A model generated the notes under the pieces. That model did no database searches and was not told where the DNA came from. It saw only the letters and a list, made by a program, of their open reading frames with translations. Of a stretch of DNA of 64,000 nt, positions 28,352 to 37,723 are shown piece after piece. How positions within the stretch are numbered: the stretch's first letter is position 1; each line of letters starts with the position of its first letter. Source of the stretch: Candidatus Pantoea gossypiicola (lineage in GTDB: Bacteria; Pseudomonadota; Gammaproteobacteria; Enterobacterales; Enterobacteriaceae). The stretch is taken from the NCBI RefSeq assembly GCF_008632075.1, contig NZ_VWVM01000009.1:1-64000 (forward strand), written 5' to 3'. The translations under genes and the position numbers were made by a program.

Positions 28352-29239
28352 ATGCGTGAAAAATCGGCCTTTGCCGGTGTCTGGTGCCCTTCTGTCACCC
28401 CTTTCAGTGCACAGGGCGGCCTTGATATCGACGCGCTCGGGCGACACTTCTCCCGCCTTAATGAGTCCGGCATCGATACCCTGCTGGTGATGGGCAGCAT
28501 TGGCGAGTTTGCCTCACTGACGCAGCAGGAGCGTTTACAGCTGATTCAGGAAGCCAGGCCCCTGTCGCCGCTGAAGATGGTCGCGAACGTCTCGGCGACC
28601 TGTGTCCCGGATATGCTGGCGCTGGCCGAAGCCGCGTGGAAAAACGATTTTGATGCGGTGATGGTGCTGCCGCCCTACTATTACGGCCAGACACAAGAGC
28701 AGCTGATGCACTACTTCGAAGCGCTTGACGCACAGCTGGGCGGGAAATGGTTTGCCTACAACTTCCCGGCTCGCACCGGCTGCGATCTGACGCCCACGCT
28801 GATTGCTGCTCTGGCGGCAAAGCTGCCCAACTTTATCGGTATCAAAGATACGGTGGATTGCGTGTCGCATAACCGGGCAATGATTGAAGAGACCCGCAAA
28901 GTACGTAGTGATTTCGCCGTGCTATCGGGGTATGACGAATACCTGCTTCCCAATCTGCTGGCGGGTGGTGCCGGGGTAATTTCAGGCCTGAATAATATTG
29001 TGCCGGAGTACTTTGCCGAGATGATGGCGGCATGGCGGACAGGCAATCTGCCTGAGCTGACGCGTCTGCAGCAGCAGATCGGCCGGCTGATGGCGATTTA
29101 CAGTATCGGAGATGATTTCGTGACGACAATTAAAACGGCCGTGGCGCGACGTTATGACTCAATGAGCAGTAACTCGCGAAATTACGGTGGTGCTCTGAAC
29201 GCGGAACAGTGCGCCGCAATTGATCGGCTGTTCAGCTAG
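28352..29239 (+). CDS. DapA/NanA-family Schiff-base aldolase, function unknown
   Basis: A 295-aa class I aldolase/lyase of the dihydrodipicolinate synthase superfamily. Visible marks: MGSIGE loop (48-53), Tyr136 in YNFPARTG, and the Schiff-base lysine Lys165 in FIGIKDTVD. These residues mean it probably binds pyruvate or a 2-keto acid. It is not DapA itself: the typical DapA arginine and TTPYY-type features are replaced. It could be a 2-keto-3-deoxy-sugar-acid aldolase or a dehydratase relative such as YagE/YjhH. CAGGAGTC precedes the ATG. It stands alone, so context gives no substrate. Confidence 0.85.
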   Translation: MREKSAFAGVWCPSVTPFSAQGGLDIDALGRHFSRLNESGIDTLLVMGSIGEFASLTQQERLQLIQEARPLSPLKMVANVSATCVPDMLALAEAAWKNDFDAVMVLPPYYYGQTQEQLMHYFEALDAQLGGKWFAYNFPARTGCDLTPTLIAALAAKLPNFIGIKDTVDCVSHNRAMIEETRKVRSDFAVLSGYDEYLLPNLLAGGAGVISGLNNIVPEYFAEMMAAWRTGNLPELTRLQQQIGRLMAIYSIGDDFVTTIKTAVARRYDSMSSNSRNYGGALNAEQCAAIDRLFS

Positions 29240-29272
29240 AAGAAAGACAGGCGCATCCCTGCGCCCCGGATC

Positions 29273-29608
29273 TCAGTTCTTTTTCACGAACTCAGATTTT
29301 AATTTCATCGGGCCAAAACCGTCGATTTTACAGTCGATGTTGTGGTCCCCTTCAACCAGGCGAATGCTTTTCACTTTGGTACCGATCTTCAGCGATGAGG
29401 AGCTGCCCTTCACCTTGAGATCTTTGATCACCGTGACGCTGTCGCCATCTGCCAGCAGATTACCATTGGCATCACGCACTTCCGGTGACGCATTGCTGCT
29501 GTCACCCTCTCCTTCGGTCCAGATATGACCACAGGAAGGGCAGTTGAAGTTTTCGCCATCTTGCCAGGTGTAATCGGCGTGACAGGCTGGGCAGGCAGGT
29601 AAAGACAT
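29273..29608 (-). CDS. yjdM: Zinc-ribbon protein YjdM (PhnA-like)
   Basis: A 111-aa protein with an N-terminal zinc ribbon made of CPAC (about 6-9) and CPSCG (about 23-27), then a PhnA-type SH3-like beta domain ([24 protein letters not shown]). E. coli YjdM (old name PhnA) lies near the phn genes, but its link to phosphonate use is doubtful. TCTGGAG lies before the ATG. It converges with the aldolase gene, with 33 bp between. Confidence 0.92.
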   Translation of the reverse strand: MSLPACPACHADYTWQDGENFNCPSCGHIWTEGEGDSSNASPEVRDANGNLLADGDSVTVIKDLKVKGSSSSLKIGTKVKSIRLVEGDHNIDCKIDGFGPMKLKSEFVKKN

Positions 29609-29688
29609 AACGACTCCAGAGATATCAGTGGCTGTGTGGCCTGAAAAAGGGCGTCATCATATAACCTTACAGTTAACAAGGATAGCCT

Positions 29689-30771
29689 TTATAACAGGCC
29701 CCCCTGCCGTGCCTTGCTCACCGCCTCACCCAGTTGCCACACCGCCATCGCATAATGAGTACTATGGTTGTAGCGGGTAATGACATAGAAATTGGGTAAG
29801 CCGTACCAGTACTGGTAGCTGGTGCCTAAGTCGAGGCGCAGCAGACTGACCTCATCGTTGCCGTCCAGCGAACCCTGTGGTGACAGGCCTGACGCCGCCA
29901 GCATGCTCACGCTGTAACGGGTTTTAAAGCCATCTTCCAGCATCGGTGCCTGACCGCTGGCCGGGACTGCCACATTTTCGCCGCTGCGCCAGCCGTGTTT
30001 CTGGAAGTAGTGCGCCACGCTGCCGATCGCATCCACCGGATCCCACAGGTTGGCATGGCCGTCGCCGTTGAAATCAACCGCGTAATCATTGTAAGAGGAA
30101 GGCATAAACTGACCATAGCCCATCGCCCCGGCGAAAGAGCCTTTCAGCGCCAGCGGGTCATCCTGCTCTTTACGCGACATCAGCAGGAAGGTTTCCAGCT
30201 CGCTGCTGAAGTACGCGGCACGGCGCGGATAGTTAAACGATAAGGTTGCAAGCGCATCCAGAATCCGCGTTTTCCCCATCACGCGCCCCCAGCGGGTTTC
30301 CACGCCAATGATGCCGACAATGATTTCCGGCGGCACGCCATAGACCTGCTGCGCGCGTTGCAGCGCATCCTGATACTGGTTCCAGAACGCCACGCCATTT
30401 TGCACATTATCCGGCGTAATGAACTTGTTGCGATAGCGGATCCAGGCCCCGTTAGGTCCCGGCGCGGGCGTATAGCTCGGTGCCTGACGATCCATCAGCC
30501 GCAGCACGTAATCCAGCCGCTTAGCCTGACCGATGATGTTATGCAGTTGCTCACGGTCGAAGTCATGCTTCTCAACCATCTTATCGATAAACTGCTCTGC
30601 GGCAGGATTACCGGCAAAGTCGCCGAACATCGCCTGCCCGCTGTGCGACGGTTGCAGTAAAAAACCGCCCTGCGGCGCAGCCAGCATCTTCTGCTGGGGC
30701 GGAACGTCAGGTTTGCTGCTGCAGGAGGCCAGAAGCGGGATGAACGCAAGGAGGGCTAACTTGAGACGCAT
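29689..30771 (-). CDS. mltB: Membrane-bound lytic transglycosylase B
   Basis: Outer-membrane lipoprotein that cleaves peptidoglycan with anhydromuramic ring formation. The 360-aa precursor has a lipoprotein signal ending LLASC (Cys near 17), the catalytic Glu in IIGVETRWGR (about 158) and the family segment GAMGYGQFMPSSY (about 215), with FNGDGHANLWDP, an EF-hand-like calcium loop, following. In E. coli mltB also follows pncC, but here tam, the aldolase gene and yjdM lie between. Confidence 0.96.
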   Translation of the reverse strand: MRLKLALLAFIPLLASCSSKPDVPPQQKMLAAPQGGFLLQPSHSGQAMFGDFAGNPAAEQFIDKMVEKHDFDREQLHNIIGQAKRLDYVLRLMDRQAPSYTPAPGPNGAWIRYRNKFITPDNVQNGVAFWNQYQDALQRAQQVYGVPPEIIVGIIGVETRWGRVMGKTRILDALATLSFNYPRRAAYFSSELETFLLMSRKEQDDPLALKGSFAGAMGYGQFMPSSYNDYAVDFNGDGHANLWDPVDAIGSVAHYFQKHGWRSGENVAVPASGQAPMLEDGFKTRYSVSMLAASGLSPQGSLDGNDEVSLLRLDLGTSYQYWYGLPNFYVITRYNHSTHYAMAVWQLGEAVSKARQGGLL

Positions 30772-30875
30772 CGGTTATCCATAAACGAGGGGTAAATTCA
30801 GATGCGGTAATAGTAGTCGTTCAGCGCGTTGACATACAGTCCGGAATCTTAAAAAAACGTCAACGCCGCCGTCGG

Positions 30876-30915
30876 TTAAAAGGGCTGCGGGGCGATATTT
30901 CCCCCGCAGCCATTC
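30876..30915 (-). terminator. Terminator of the nar operon
   Basis: On the minus strand GGCTGCGGGG and CCCCGCAGCC (30883-30911) form a ten-base-pair perfect stem followed by CTTTT. It lies about ten bases after the narI stop. Confidence 0.85.
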
Positions 30916-30920
30916 CGGGG

Positions 30921-31598
30921 TTAGCGGCGGTTTCTCACCAGCTGATAACGGCGGGTCAGATATTCAACCGGTGCGCTCCAGATATGCACCAGACGACAGA
31001 ACGGGAACAGCAGGAACAGCGTCATGCCCAGTACCATGTGCACGCGATAGATAAACGCGACGCCCTCAAGATGCTGCGATGCACCACCGTGGAAGGTCAC
31101 TACCGCCTGCGCCCAGCCCACCAGCTTCATCATCTCACTGCCGTCCATATGCTGAGCAGAGAACGGAATGGTCAGCAGACCCAGCGTAGCCTGCGCTACC
31201 AGCAGCGTCAGGATCAGAATGTCGCCGACGCTGCTGGTCGCCCGCACCCGAGGATTGGTCAGACGGCGCTTCAGCAGCAGCGCCCCACCCGCCAGCGTCA
31301 TCGCACCAAACAGACCACCGGCTATCATCGCCAGCTTCTGCTTCACGTCGATCGGCAGGAAGGATTCATACATCCAGTGCGGGGTCAGCATCCCGACGAT
31401 ATGACCGAAGAAGATCCCGATGATGCCGATGTGGAACAGGTTAGAGGCGAGCCGCATCCCTTTTTTGTCCAGCATCTGACTGGAACCGGCCCGCCAGCTG
31501 TACTGCCCGTAGTCATAGCGCAGCCAGCTTCCGACCAGGAAAACTGTTCCGGCCAGGTAGGGATAAATATCGAAGAAGAAAGTGTTAATGAAATTCAT
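30921..31598 (-). CDS. narI: Respiratory nitrate reductase gamma subunit (cytochrome b)
   Basis: Membrane subunit that takes electrons from quinol through two b hemes to NarH. The 225-aa chain has five membrane segments. Candidate heme ligands are in [16 protein letters not shown] (two His, about 56 and 66) and in the pair of His near 187 and 205 ([14 protein letters not shown]). Length equals E. coli NarI. The start overlaps the narJ stop by four bases. Confidence 0.98.
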   Translation of the reverse strand: MNFINTFFFDIYPYLAGTVFLVGSWLRYDYGQYSWRAGSSQMLDKKGMRLASNLFHIGIIGIFFGHIVGMLTPHWMYESFLPIDVKQKLAMIAGGLFGAMTLAGGALLLKRRLTNPRVRATSSVGDILILTLLVAQATLGLLTIPFSAQHMDGSEMMKLVGWAQAVVTFHGGASQHLEGVAFIYRVHMVLGMTLFLLFPFCRLVHIWSAPVEYLTRRYQLVRNRR

Positions 31599-32323
31599 GC
31601 TGATTCTCCTGTGGTGCGCGCCGTCGCCGCGCCGATATCCAGATACTGCGGCGCGACCGCATCGGCGAAGCGACGCTGATGCATCGCCTGCTGCGCTGAG
31701 GCACAGCCCTGTTCGCCGAGAAATTTAATCTGCTCCTCTTCCCAGACCGCATCGAGTGCGGCCGGAGTATCGTCGCGCGCTTCCTGCGCCACTTGGGGCT
31801 TAAGGGCCGCAGGATCGACTGCGCTGCCGGAAAGCGTCAGTAACACTGTGAACAGGTCAGCATAAGGACTCTGTCGCGCTTCCAGTCGCGCGGCCAGCAA
31901 GGCCAGGATTGGCACGATGTCTTCCAGTCCCTGACGCGCGGCCTTATCGCTTTTACAGGCGAGATATTCGAGGTAGAGCGGCAGATAATCGGGCAACTCT
32001 TTGCTGTCCAGTTCCAGACCGTCAGCCCGGTACTGTTCCAGCAGATCAACCATCGCCTGACCGCGATCGCGGGACTCACCGTGCACATGTTCAAACAGCA
32101 GCAGCGAGGTGGCGCGGCCGCGATCAAACAGTTCGCAGTAGTCAGCCTGCACGTCCAGCATGGGCCGGGTGCAGAGCTGATTGATAAAGCTCACCAGCCG
32201 TGTACTCTGCTGCAGGTTGAGTTCGCTGGCCTCTTCCAGCGCCGCGATCAGGTCGGGATAGTGGGTAAACAGCGCCTCGTCCGGGTAGTCCAGCAGGCGC
32301 GACACAACACGCAGCGTGATCAT
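31595..32323 (-). CDS. narJ: Nitrate reductase molybdenum cofactor assembly chaperone
   Basis: TorD/DmsD-family redox enzyme maturation protein that binds the NarG N-terminus and delivers the molybdenum cofactor; not part of the mature enzyme. The 242-aa helical protein shows [21 protein letters not shown] and [15 protein letters not shown], both typical of NarJ. It overlaps narH and narI by four bases on each side. Confidence 0.97.
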   Translation of the reverse strand: MITLRVVSRLLDYPDEALFTHYPDLIAALEEASELNLQQSTRLVSFINQLCTRPMLDVQADYCELFDRGRATSLLLFEHVHGESRDRGQAMVDLLEQYRADGLELDSKELPDYLPLYLEYLACKSDKAARQGLEDIVPILALLAARLEARQSPYADLFTVLLTLSGSAVDPAALKPQVAQEARDDTPAALDAVWEEEQIKFLGEQGCASAQQAMHQRRFADAVAPQYLDIGAATARTTGESA

Positions 32324-33864
32324 GAGGCATCCTCCGGGCGGCTGGTTTTCCTGCTGACGTCAATGGCATCGATACGGCGGCTGTTAAACAGGTTAAATTT
32401 GCTGTCGCTGCCATGGCAGCCATCGCCAAAGCTGAAGCCACAGCCTTTGCTTTCCGGAAAGGCTTCACGCGCCAGTTCTCGATGACTTGAAGGCACCACA
32501 AAGCGATCTTCATAGTTGGCGATCGCCAGATAGCGGTACATCTCCTGCGCCTGCGCTTCGGTCAGACCGACCTGCTCCAGCGCCCGGATATCATGCTCAC
32601 CGTCCACGCTTTCTGCGCGCTTGTAATGGCGCATCGCCAGCATGCGTTTCAGTGCCAGCAGCACCGGCGCGGTGTCGCCTGCGGTCAGCAGGTTCGCCAG
32701 GTACTCAACCGGAATACGCAGGCTTTCCACATCCGGCAGCACGCCGGTATGTGCCAGCGCCCCGCCATCCACCGCCGACTGAATCGGTGACAGTGGCGGC
32801 ACATACCAGACCATCGGCAGCGTGCGGTATTCAGGGTGAAGCGGCAGCGCCAGCTTCCACTCCATCGCCATTTTATAAACCGGTGAACGTTGCGCGGCAT
32901 CGATCACGCTCTGTGCGACACCATCTTTCAGCGCCTGGGCGATCACCACGGGATCGTGGGGATCAAGGAAGATTTCCAGCTGGCTCTGATAGAGATCTTG
33001 TTCGTTTTCCGCAGCAGCCGCCTGTTCAATGCGGTCAGCGTCATAGAGCAGCACGCCGAGATAGCGGATCCGGCCGACACAGGTTTCCGAGCAGACGGTG
33101 GGCTGGCCCGCTTCAATACGTGGATAACAGAAAATGCATTTTTCTGATTTGCCGCTTTTCCAGTTGAAGTAGATCTTCTTGTATGGACAGCCAGTGAGGC
33201 ACATCCGCCAGCCGCGACATTTATCCTGGTCGATCAGCACAATGCCATCTTCGCCGCGCTTGTAGATTGCGCCACTGGGGCAGGTTGCCACGCACGCCGG
33301 GTTAAGGCAGTGCTCACACAGGCGTGGCAGGTACATCATGAAGGTGTGTTCAAACTGGCCGTAAATCTCCTTCTGGATATTATCGAAGTTCTTATCCTGT
33401 GAGCGTTTGGCAAATTCGCCGCCCAGGATCTCTTCCCAGTTCGGGCCGTTTTCGATCTTTTTGATCCGCTGACCGGTGATCAGCGAGCGCGGACGTGCAA
33501 TCGGCTGATGTTTACCGGCAGGGGCGTTGTGCAGATGCTGATAATCAAAATCGAACGGCTCATAGTAATCATCCAGTGCAGGCACATCCGGGTTGGCGAA
33601 GATCTTCGACAGCAGGCCGACGCGATTGCCCATGCGCGGCTCCAGTTTGCCGTTGATCTTACGGATCCAGCCGCCCTTCCACTTCTGCTGATCTTCCCAG
33701 GCGTGCGGATAGCCGACGCCAGGTTTGCTTTCGACGTTGTTAAACCAGGCGTACTCCATGCCCTCGCGGCTGGTCCAGACGTTTTTACAGGTCACCGAAC
33801 AGGTGTGGCAGCCGATACATTTGTCGAGGTTCAGCACCATGCCGACCTGTGAACGAATTTTCAT
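32320..33864 (-). CDS. narH: Respiratory nitrate reductase beta subunit
   Basis: Electron transfer subunit with four iron-sulfur clusters between NarI hemes and NarG. The 514-aa chain has the ferredoxin-like cysteine groups: CIGCHTCSVTCKNVW (about 16-30), CEHCLNPACVATCPSGA (about 184-200), DKCRGWRMCLTGCPYKK (about 213-229; Trp in place of a Cys, marking the 3Fe-4S cluster), and CSETC near 263. It overlaps narG and narJ by four bases each. Confidence 0.98.
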   Translation of the reverse strand: MKIRSQVGMVLNLDKCIGCHTCSVTCKNVWTSREGMEYAWFNNVESKPGVGYPHAWEDQQKWKGGWIRKINGKLEPRMGNRVGLLSKIFANPDVPALDDYYEPFDFDYQHLHNAPAGKHQPIARPRSLITGQRIKKIENGPNWEEILGGEFAKRSQDKNFDNIQKEIYGQFEHTFMMYLPRLCEHCLNPACVATCPSGAIYKRGEDGIVLIDQDKCRGWRMCLTGCPYKKIYFNWKSGKSEKCIFCYPRIEAGQPTVCSETCVGRIRYLGVLLYDADRIEQAAAAENEQDLYQSQLEIFLDPHDPVVIAQALKDGVAQSVIDAAQRSPVYKMAMEWKLALPLHPEYRTLPMVWYVPPLSPIQSAVDGGALAHTGVLPDVESLRIPVEYLANLLTAGDTAPVLLALKRMLAMRHYKRAESVDGEHDIRALEQVGLTEAQAQEMYRYLAIANYEDRFVVPSSHRELAREAFPESKGCGFSFGDGCHGSDSKFNLFNSRRIDAIDVSRKTSRPEDAS

Positions 33865-36800
33865 GGTTTTACCTCCTGCTGGCTGCCCTGGCAGGCATCG
33901 TTGCCTTCCCCATCTAACCAGTTAACGTTATTCATTTTTCTGACCACCACGAACTCATCGCGGTTTGAGCCGACGGTGCCGTAGTAGTTAAAGCCCCATG
34001 AGAGCTGGGCATAACCGCCAATCATATGGGTCGGTTTCGGGCAGGTTCGCGTCACGGAGTTATGGATGCCGCCGCGCTGGCTGGTGATCTCCGAGCCGGG
34101 AATATTCACGATGCGTTCCTGGGCGTGGTACATCATGGTCATACCGGCCGGGATGCGCTGGCTCACGACCGCACGCGCGGTCAGTGCACCATTGGCGTTG
34201 AACGCTTCTATCCAGTCGTTATCCACAATGCCCAGCTCACGGGCGTCATCTTCACTCATCCAGACAATCGGGCCGCCGCGTGACAGCGTCAGCATCAGCA
34301 GGTTGTCGCTGTAGGTGGAGTGAATGCCCCACTTCTGATGGGGCGTCAGGAAGTTAAGCGCCTTCTCCGGGTTACCGTTGGGTTTGCTGTTCAGCAACGG
34401 CTTCGCCGCACGGGTATCGATAGGCGGACGATAGACCATCAGGCTCTCACCGAAGGCGCGCATCCATTCATGGTCCTGATAGAGCTGCTGACGACCGCTC
34501 AGGGTACGCCACGGGATCAGCTCATGAACGTTGGTGTAGCAGGCGTTGTAGGAGACATGTTCATCTTCCAGACCTGACCAGGTCGGGCTGGAGATAATTT
34601 TGCGCGGCTGCGCCTGAATATCGCGGAAGCGAATCTTCTCATCTTCTTTGTTCAGTGCCAGATGCGTGTGGTCACGGCCGGTAATTGCGCCCAGCGCCTG
34701 CCAGGCTTTCACCGCCACCTGACCATTGGTTTCTGGTGCCAGTGCCAGGATCACTTCGGCTGCATCGATCGCCGTGTCAATATTTGGCCGTCCCGCTGCC
34801 GGGCCATCCGCTTTGACATAGTTAAGCTGCTTGAGGAAATCGACCTCTTTGCTGGTGTTCCAGCTGATGCCTTTGCCGCCGTTACCCTGGGTATCCAGTA
34901 GCGGTCCCAGCGAGGTAAAGCGCTCCCAGGTCGCCGGATAGTCGCGCTCTACCACCATAATGTGTGGCGCAGTTTTGCCCGGAATCAGGTCACACTCGCC
35001 TTTTTTCCAGTCTTTCGCCTCAAACGGCTGCGCCAGTTCTGCGGGTGAGTCATGCAACACCGGCAGTGTCACCACATCGGTTTCAACACCTAAATGGCCA
35101 GGACAGAGTTCGGAGAAGGCTTTGGCGATGCCTTTATAGATCTCCCAGTCGCTTTTTGAATCCCAGGCAGGATCAACAGCGGCCGAGAGCGGATGAATAA
35201 ACGGATGCATATCCGAAGTATTCATATCGTCTTTTTCATACCAGGTGGCGGTTGGCAGCACGACGTCAGAGTAGAGACAGGTGCTCGACATACGGAAGTC
35301 GAGTGTGACCACCAAATCCAGCTTGCCTTCGGCACCCTGATCCAGCCACTCCACTTCTTCCGGCTTCACGCGGCCCTGCTGACCTAAATCTTTACCCTGA
35401 ATGCCGTTTTCTGTACCCAACAGATATTTCAGCATGTACTCATGCCCTTTGCCTGAGGAGCCGAGCAGATTGGAACGCCAGACAAACAGGTTACGCGGGA
35501 AGTTCTGCGGATCGTCCGGCTGTTCAGCGGCGAACCGAATAGCGCCCTGCTTCAGGCTTTCCACGGTGTAATCCAGCGGTGACTGACCGGCGGCTTTCGC
35601 CTGTTCCGCGATGTGCAGCGGGTTGACGTTAAGCTGCGGCGCGGAAGGCAGCCAGCCCATGCGTTCGGAACGCACGTTAAGGTCGATCAGGCTGCCGCTG
35701 TAGCGACTTTTATCTGCCAGCGGTGACAGCAGTTCGCTGGTCGCCAGGGTTTCATAGCGCCACTGACTGGCGTGGTTGTAAAAGAAAGAGGTGCTGTTCA
35801 TCTGACGCGGCGGACGCTGCCAGTCGAGGCCAAAGGCCAGCGGGGTCCAGCCAGTCTGCGGACGGAGTTTCTCCTGACCGACATAGTGCGCCCAGCCCCC
35901 GCCGCTCTGACCGACGCAGCCGCAGAAAATCAGCATGTTCATCAGACCACGGTAGTTCATATCCATGTGATACCAGTGGTTCATGCCCGCACCGACGATG
36001 ATCATCGAACGGCCGCGGGTTTTTTCGGCGTTTTCGGCAAACTCACGGGCAATGCGGATGATGTTCTGCCTGGAGACGCCGGTAATCTGCTCAGCCCACG
36101 CCGGACTATAGGCTTTGATCTCGTCGTAGCTTTGCGCGCAGTTGGCATCATCCAGACCGCGATCCAGACCGTAGTTCGCCAGGGTCAGATCGTAGACGCT
36201 GGTGACCAGCGCTTCACTGCCATCCGCCAGCTGCAGGCGTTTCACCGGCAGCTTGTGCAGCAGAATCTCATCCAGCGCGACGCTTTTAAAATGCTCGCGG
36301 GTGATGCCGCCAAAGTAAGGGAAGCCGACTTCAACGACCTCATCGTGGCTGCCGAGCAGGCTGAGCTGCAGCTCCACTTCTTTTTGCGACAGGCCGTCAC
36401 GCTGCTCCAGATTCCATTTGCCTTTTTCACCCCAGCGGAAGCCGATTGAACCCTGCGGCGCAATCAGTTCACCGGTCGCCTGATCCAGCGCCACGGTTTT
36501 CCACTCCGGGTTATTCTCCTGACCCAGGCCATCCACCAGATCGCTGGCGCGTAGCTGACGGCCTGCGGCATAGTAGCCGCCCTCACGCGGCTCCAGCAGC
36601 ACCAGCATCGGCATATCGGTATAGCGGCGCACGTAGTCACGGAAATAGCCGACTTCGCGATCAAGGTGAAACTCTTTTAACATCACATGGCCCATCGCCA
36701 GCGCCATCGCGCTGTCGGTACCCTGCTTCGGACTCAGCCACTGGTCGCACAGCTTCGCGACTTCGGCATAGTCCGGGGTAATGGCCACGGTTTTCGTCCC

Positions 36801-37622
36801 TTTATAGCGGACCTCCGTGAAGAAGTGCGCATCCGGGGTACGGGTCTGCGGCACGTTCGAGCCCCAGGCAATAATGTAAGAAGAGTTGTACCAGTCGGCC
36901 GATTCCGGCACGTCGGTCTGCTCGCCCCAGGTCATCGGTGACGCAGGCGGCAGATCGCAATACCAGTCATAGAAGCTCAGGCAGGTTCCGCCGATCAGTG
37001 ACAGATAACGAGCGCCGGCGGCGTAGGAGACCATCGACATTGCCGGAATCGGCGAGAATCCCATAATGCGATCAGGGCCGTACGTCTTCGCGGTGCAGAT
37101 GTTCGCAGCAGCGATCATCTCGTTCACTTCCTGCCAGCTGGAGCGGACAAAGCCACCGCGTCCGCGCGCCTGCTTGTAGCTTTTAGCCTTTTCCGGATTG
37201 CTGATAATGGATGCCCAGGCATCCACCGGATCGCTGTGCTGTGCTTTCGCGTCGCGCCACAGCTGAATCAGCTTCTTGCGCATCAGCGGATATTTCAGGC
37301 GGTTAGCGCTGTAGAGATACCAGGAGTAGCTCGCTCCGCGTGGGCAGCCGCGCGGCTCATGGTTGGGCAGATCGGGACGGGTACGCGGATAGTCGGTCTG
37401 CTGGGTCTCCCAGGTGACCAGGCCGTTTTTCACGTAGATTTTCCAGCTGCAGGAGCCGGTACAGTTAACACCGTGGGTGGAGCGCACGATTTTATCGTGC
37501 TGCCAGCGGCTGCGGTAGCCATCTTCCCAGTCGCGGTTACTGTTTAAGGTCTGGCCATGCTGACCGGAAAAGGGCTCGGCCAGCTGTTTAAAATAACGAA
37601 ATCGATCAAGAAACTTGCTCAT
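33861..37622 (-). CDS. narG: Respiratory nitrate reductase alpha subunit
   Basis: Catalytic subunit that reduces nitrate to nitrite at a molybdenum bis-MGD cofactor on the cytoplasmic face. The 1253-aa protein keeps the FS0 ligands His and Cys in STHGVNCTGSCSW (about 47-59) and CPRGASYSW (about 92), and the Mo-ligand region GTCLSFYDWYCDLPPASP (about 215-232). The ATG at 37622 (MSKFLDRFRYFKQ) is the conserved start, with AGGAG nine bases upstream. It lies 101 bp after narK with no obvious promoter between. Confidence 0.98.
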   Translation of the reverse strand: MSKFLDRFRYFKQLAEPFSGQHGQTLNSNRDWEDGYRSRWQHDKIVRSTHGVNCTGSCSWKIYVKNGLVTWETQQTDYPRTRPDLPNHEPRGCPRGASYSWYLYSANRLKYPLMRKKLIQLWRDAKAQHSDPVDAWASIISNPEKAKSYKQARGRGGFVRSSWQEVNEMIAAANICTAKTYGPDRIMGFSPIPAMSMVSYAAGARYLSLIGGTCLSFYDWYCDLPPASPMTWGEQTDVPESADWYNSSYIIAWGSNVPQTRTPDAHFFTEVRYKGTKTVAITPDYAEVAKLCDQWLSPKQGTDSAMALAMGHVMLKEFHLDREVGYFRDYVRRYTDMPMLVLLEPREGGYYAAGRQLRASDLVDGLGQENNPEWKTVALDQATGELIAPQGSIGFRWGEKGKWNLEQRDGLSQKEVELQLSLLGSHDEVVEVGFPYFGGITREHFKSVALDEILLHKLPVKRLQLADGSEALVTSVYDLTLANYGLDRGLDDANCAQSYDEIKAYSPAWAEQITGVSRQNIIRIAREFAENAEKTRGRSMIIVGAGMNHWYHMDMNYRGLMNMLIFCGCVGQSGGGWAHYVGQEKLRPQTGWTPLAFGLDWQRPPRQMNSTSFFYNHASQWRYETLATSELLSPLADKSRYSGSLIDLNVRSERMGWLPSAPQLNVNPLHIAEQAKAAGQSPLDYTVESLKQGAIRFAAEQPDDPQNFPRNLFVWRSNLLGSSGKGHEYMLKYLLGTENGIQGKDLGQQGRVKPEEVEWLDQGAEGKLDLVVTLDFRMSSTCLYSDVVLPTATWYEKDDMNTSDMHPFIHPLSAAVDPAWDSKSDWEIYKGIAKAFSELCPGHLGVETDVVTLPVLHDSPAELAQPFEAKDWKKGECDLIPGKTAPHIMVVERDYPATWERFTSLGPLLDTQGNGGKGISWNTSKEVDFLKQLNYVKADGPAAGRPNIDTAIDAAEVILALAPETNGQVAVKAWQALGAITGRDHTHLALNKEDEKIRFRDIQAQPRKIISSPTWSGLEDEHVSYNACYTNVHELIPWRTLSGRQQLYQDHEWMRAFGESLMVYRPPIDTRAAKPLLNSKPNGNPEKALNFLTPHQKWGIHSTYSDNLLMLTLSRGGPIVWMSEDDARELGIVDNDWIEAFNANGALTARAVVSQRIPAGMTMMYHAQERIVNIPGSEITSQRGGIHNSVTRTCPKPTHMIGGYAQLSWGFNYYGTVGSNRDEFVVVRKMNNVNWLDGEGNDACQGSQQEVKP

Positions 37623-37694
37623 CCGGAATACTCCTGAAGGCTTTGTATGACATTGCTGACTCTGCATCTGTCGCGACACAGAAAGTAAAATGAT

Positions 37695-37713
37695 GCCGGT
37701 GCGCCACACCGGC
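37695..37713 (-). repeat. Intercistronic hairpin between narK and narG
   Basis: On the minus strand GCCGGTG, a five-base loop and CACCGGC form a seven-base-pair stem just after the narK stop, followed by ATCATTTTAC. The T run is weak, so it may be a partial terminator or an mRNA-stabilising stem between narK and narGHJI. Confidence 0.6.
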
Positions 37714-37723
37714 TTTGTCGTTA

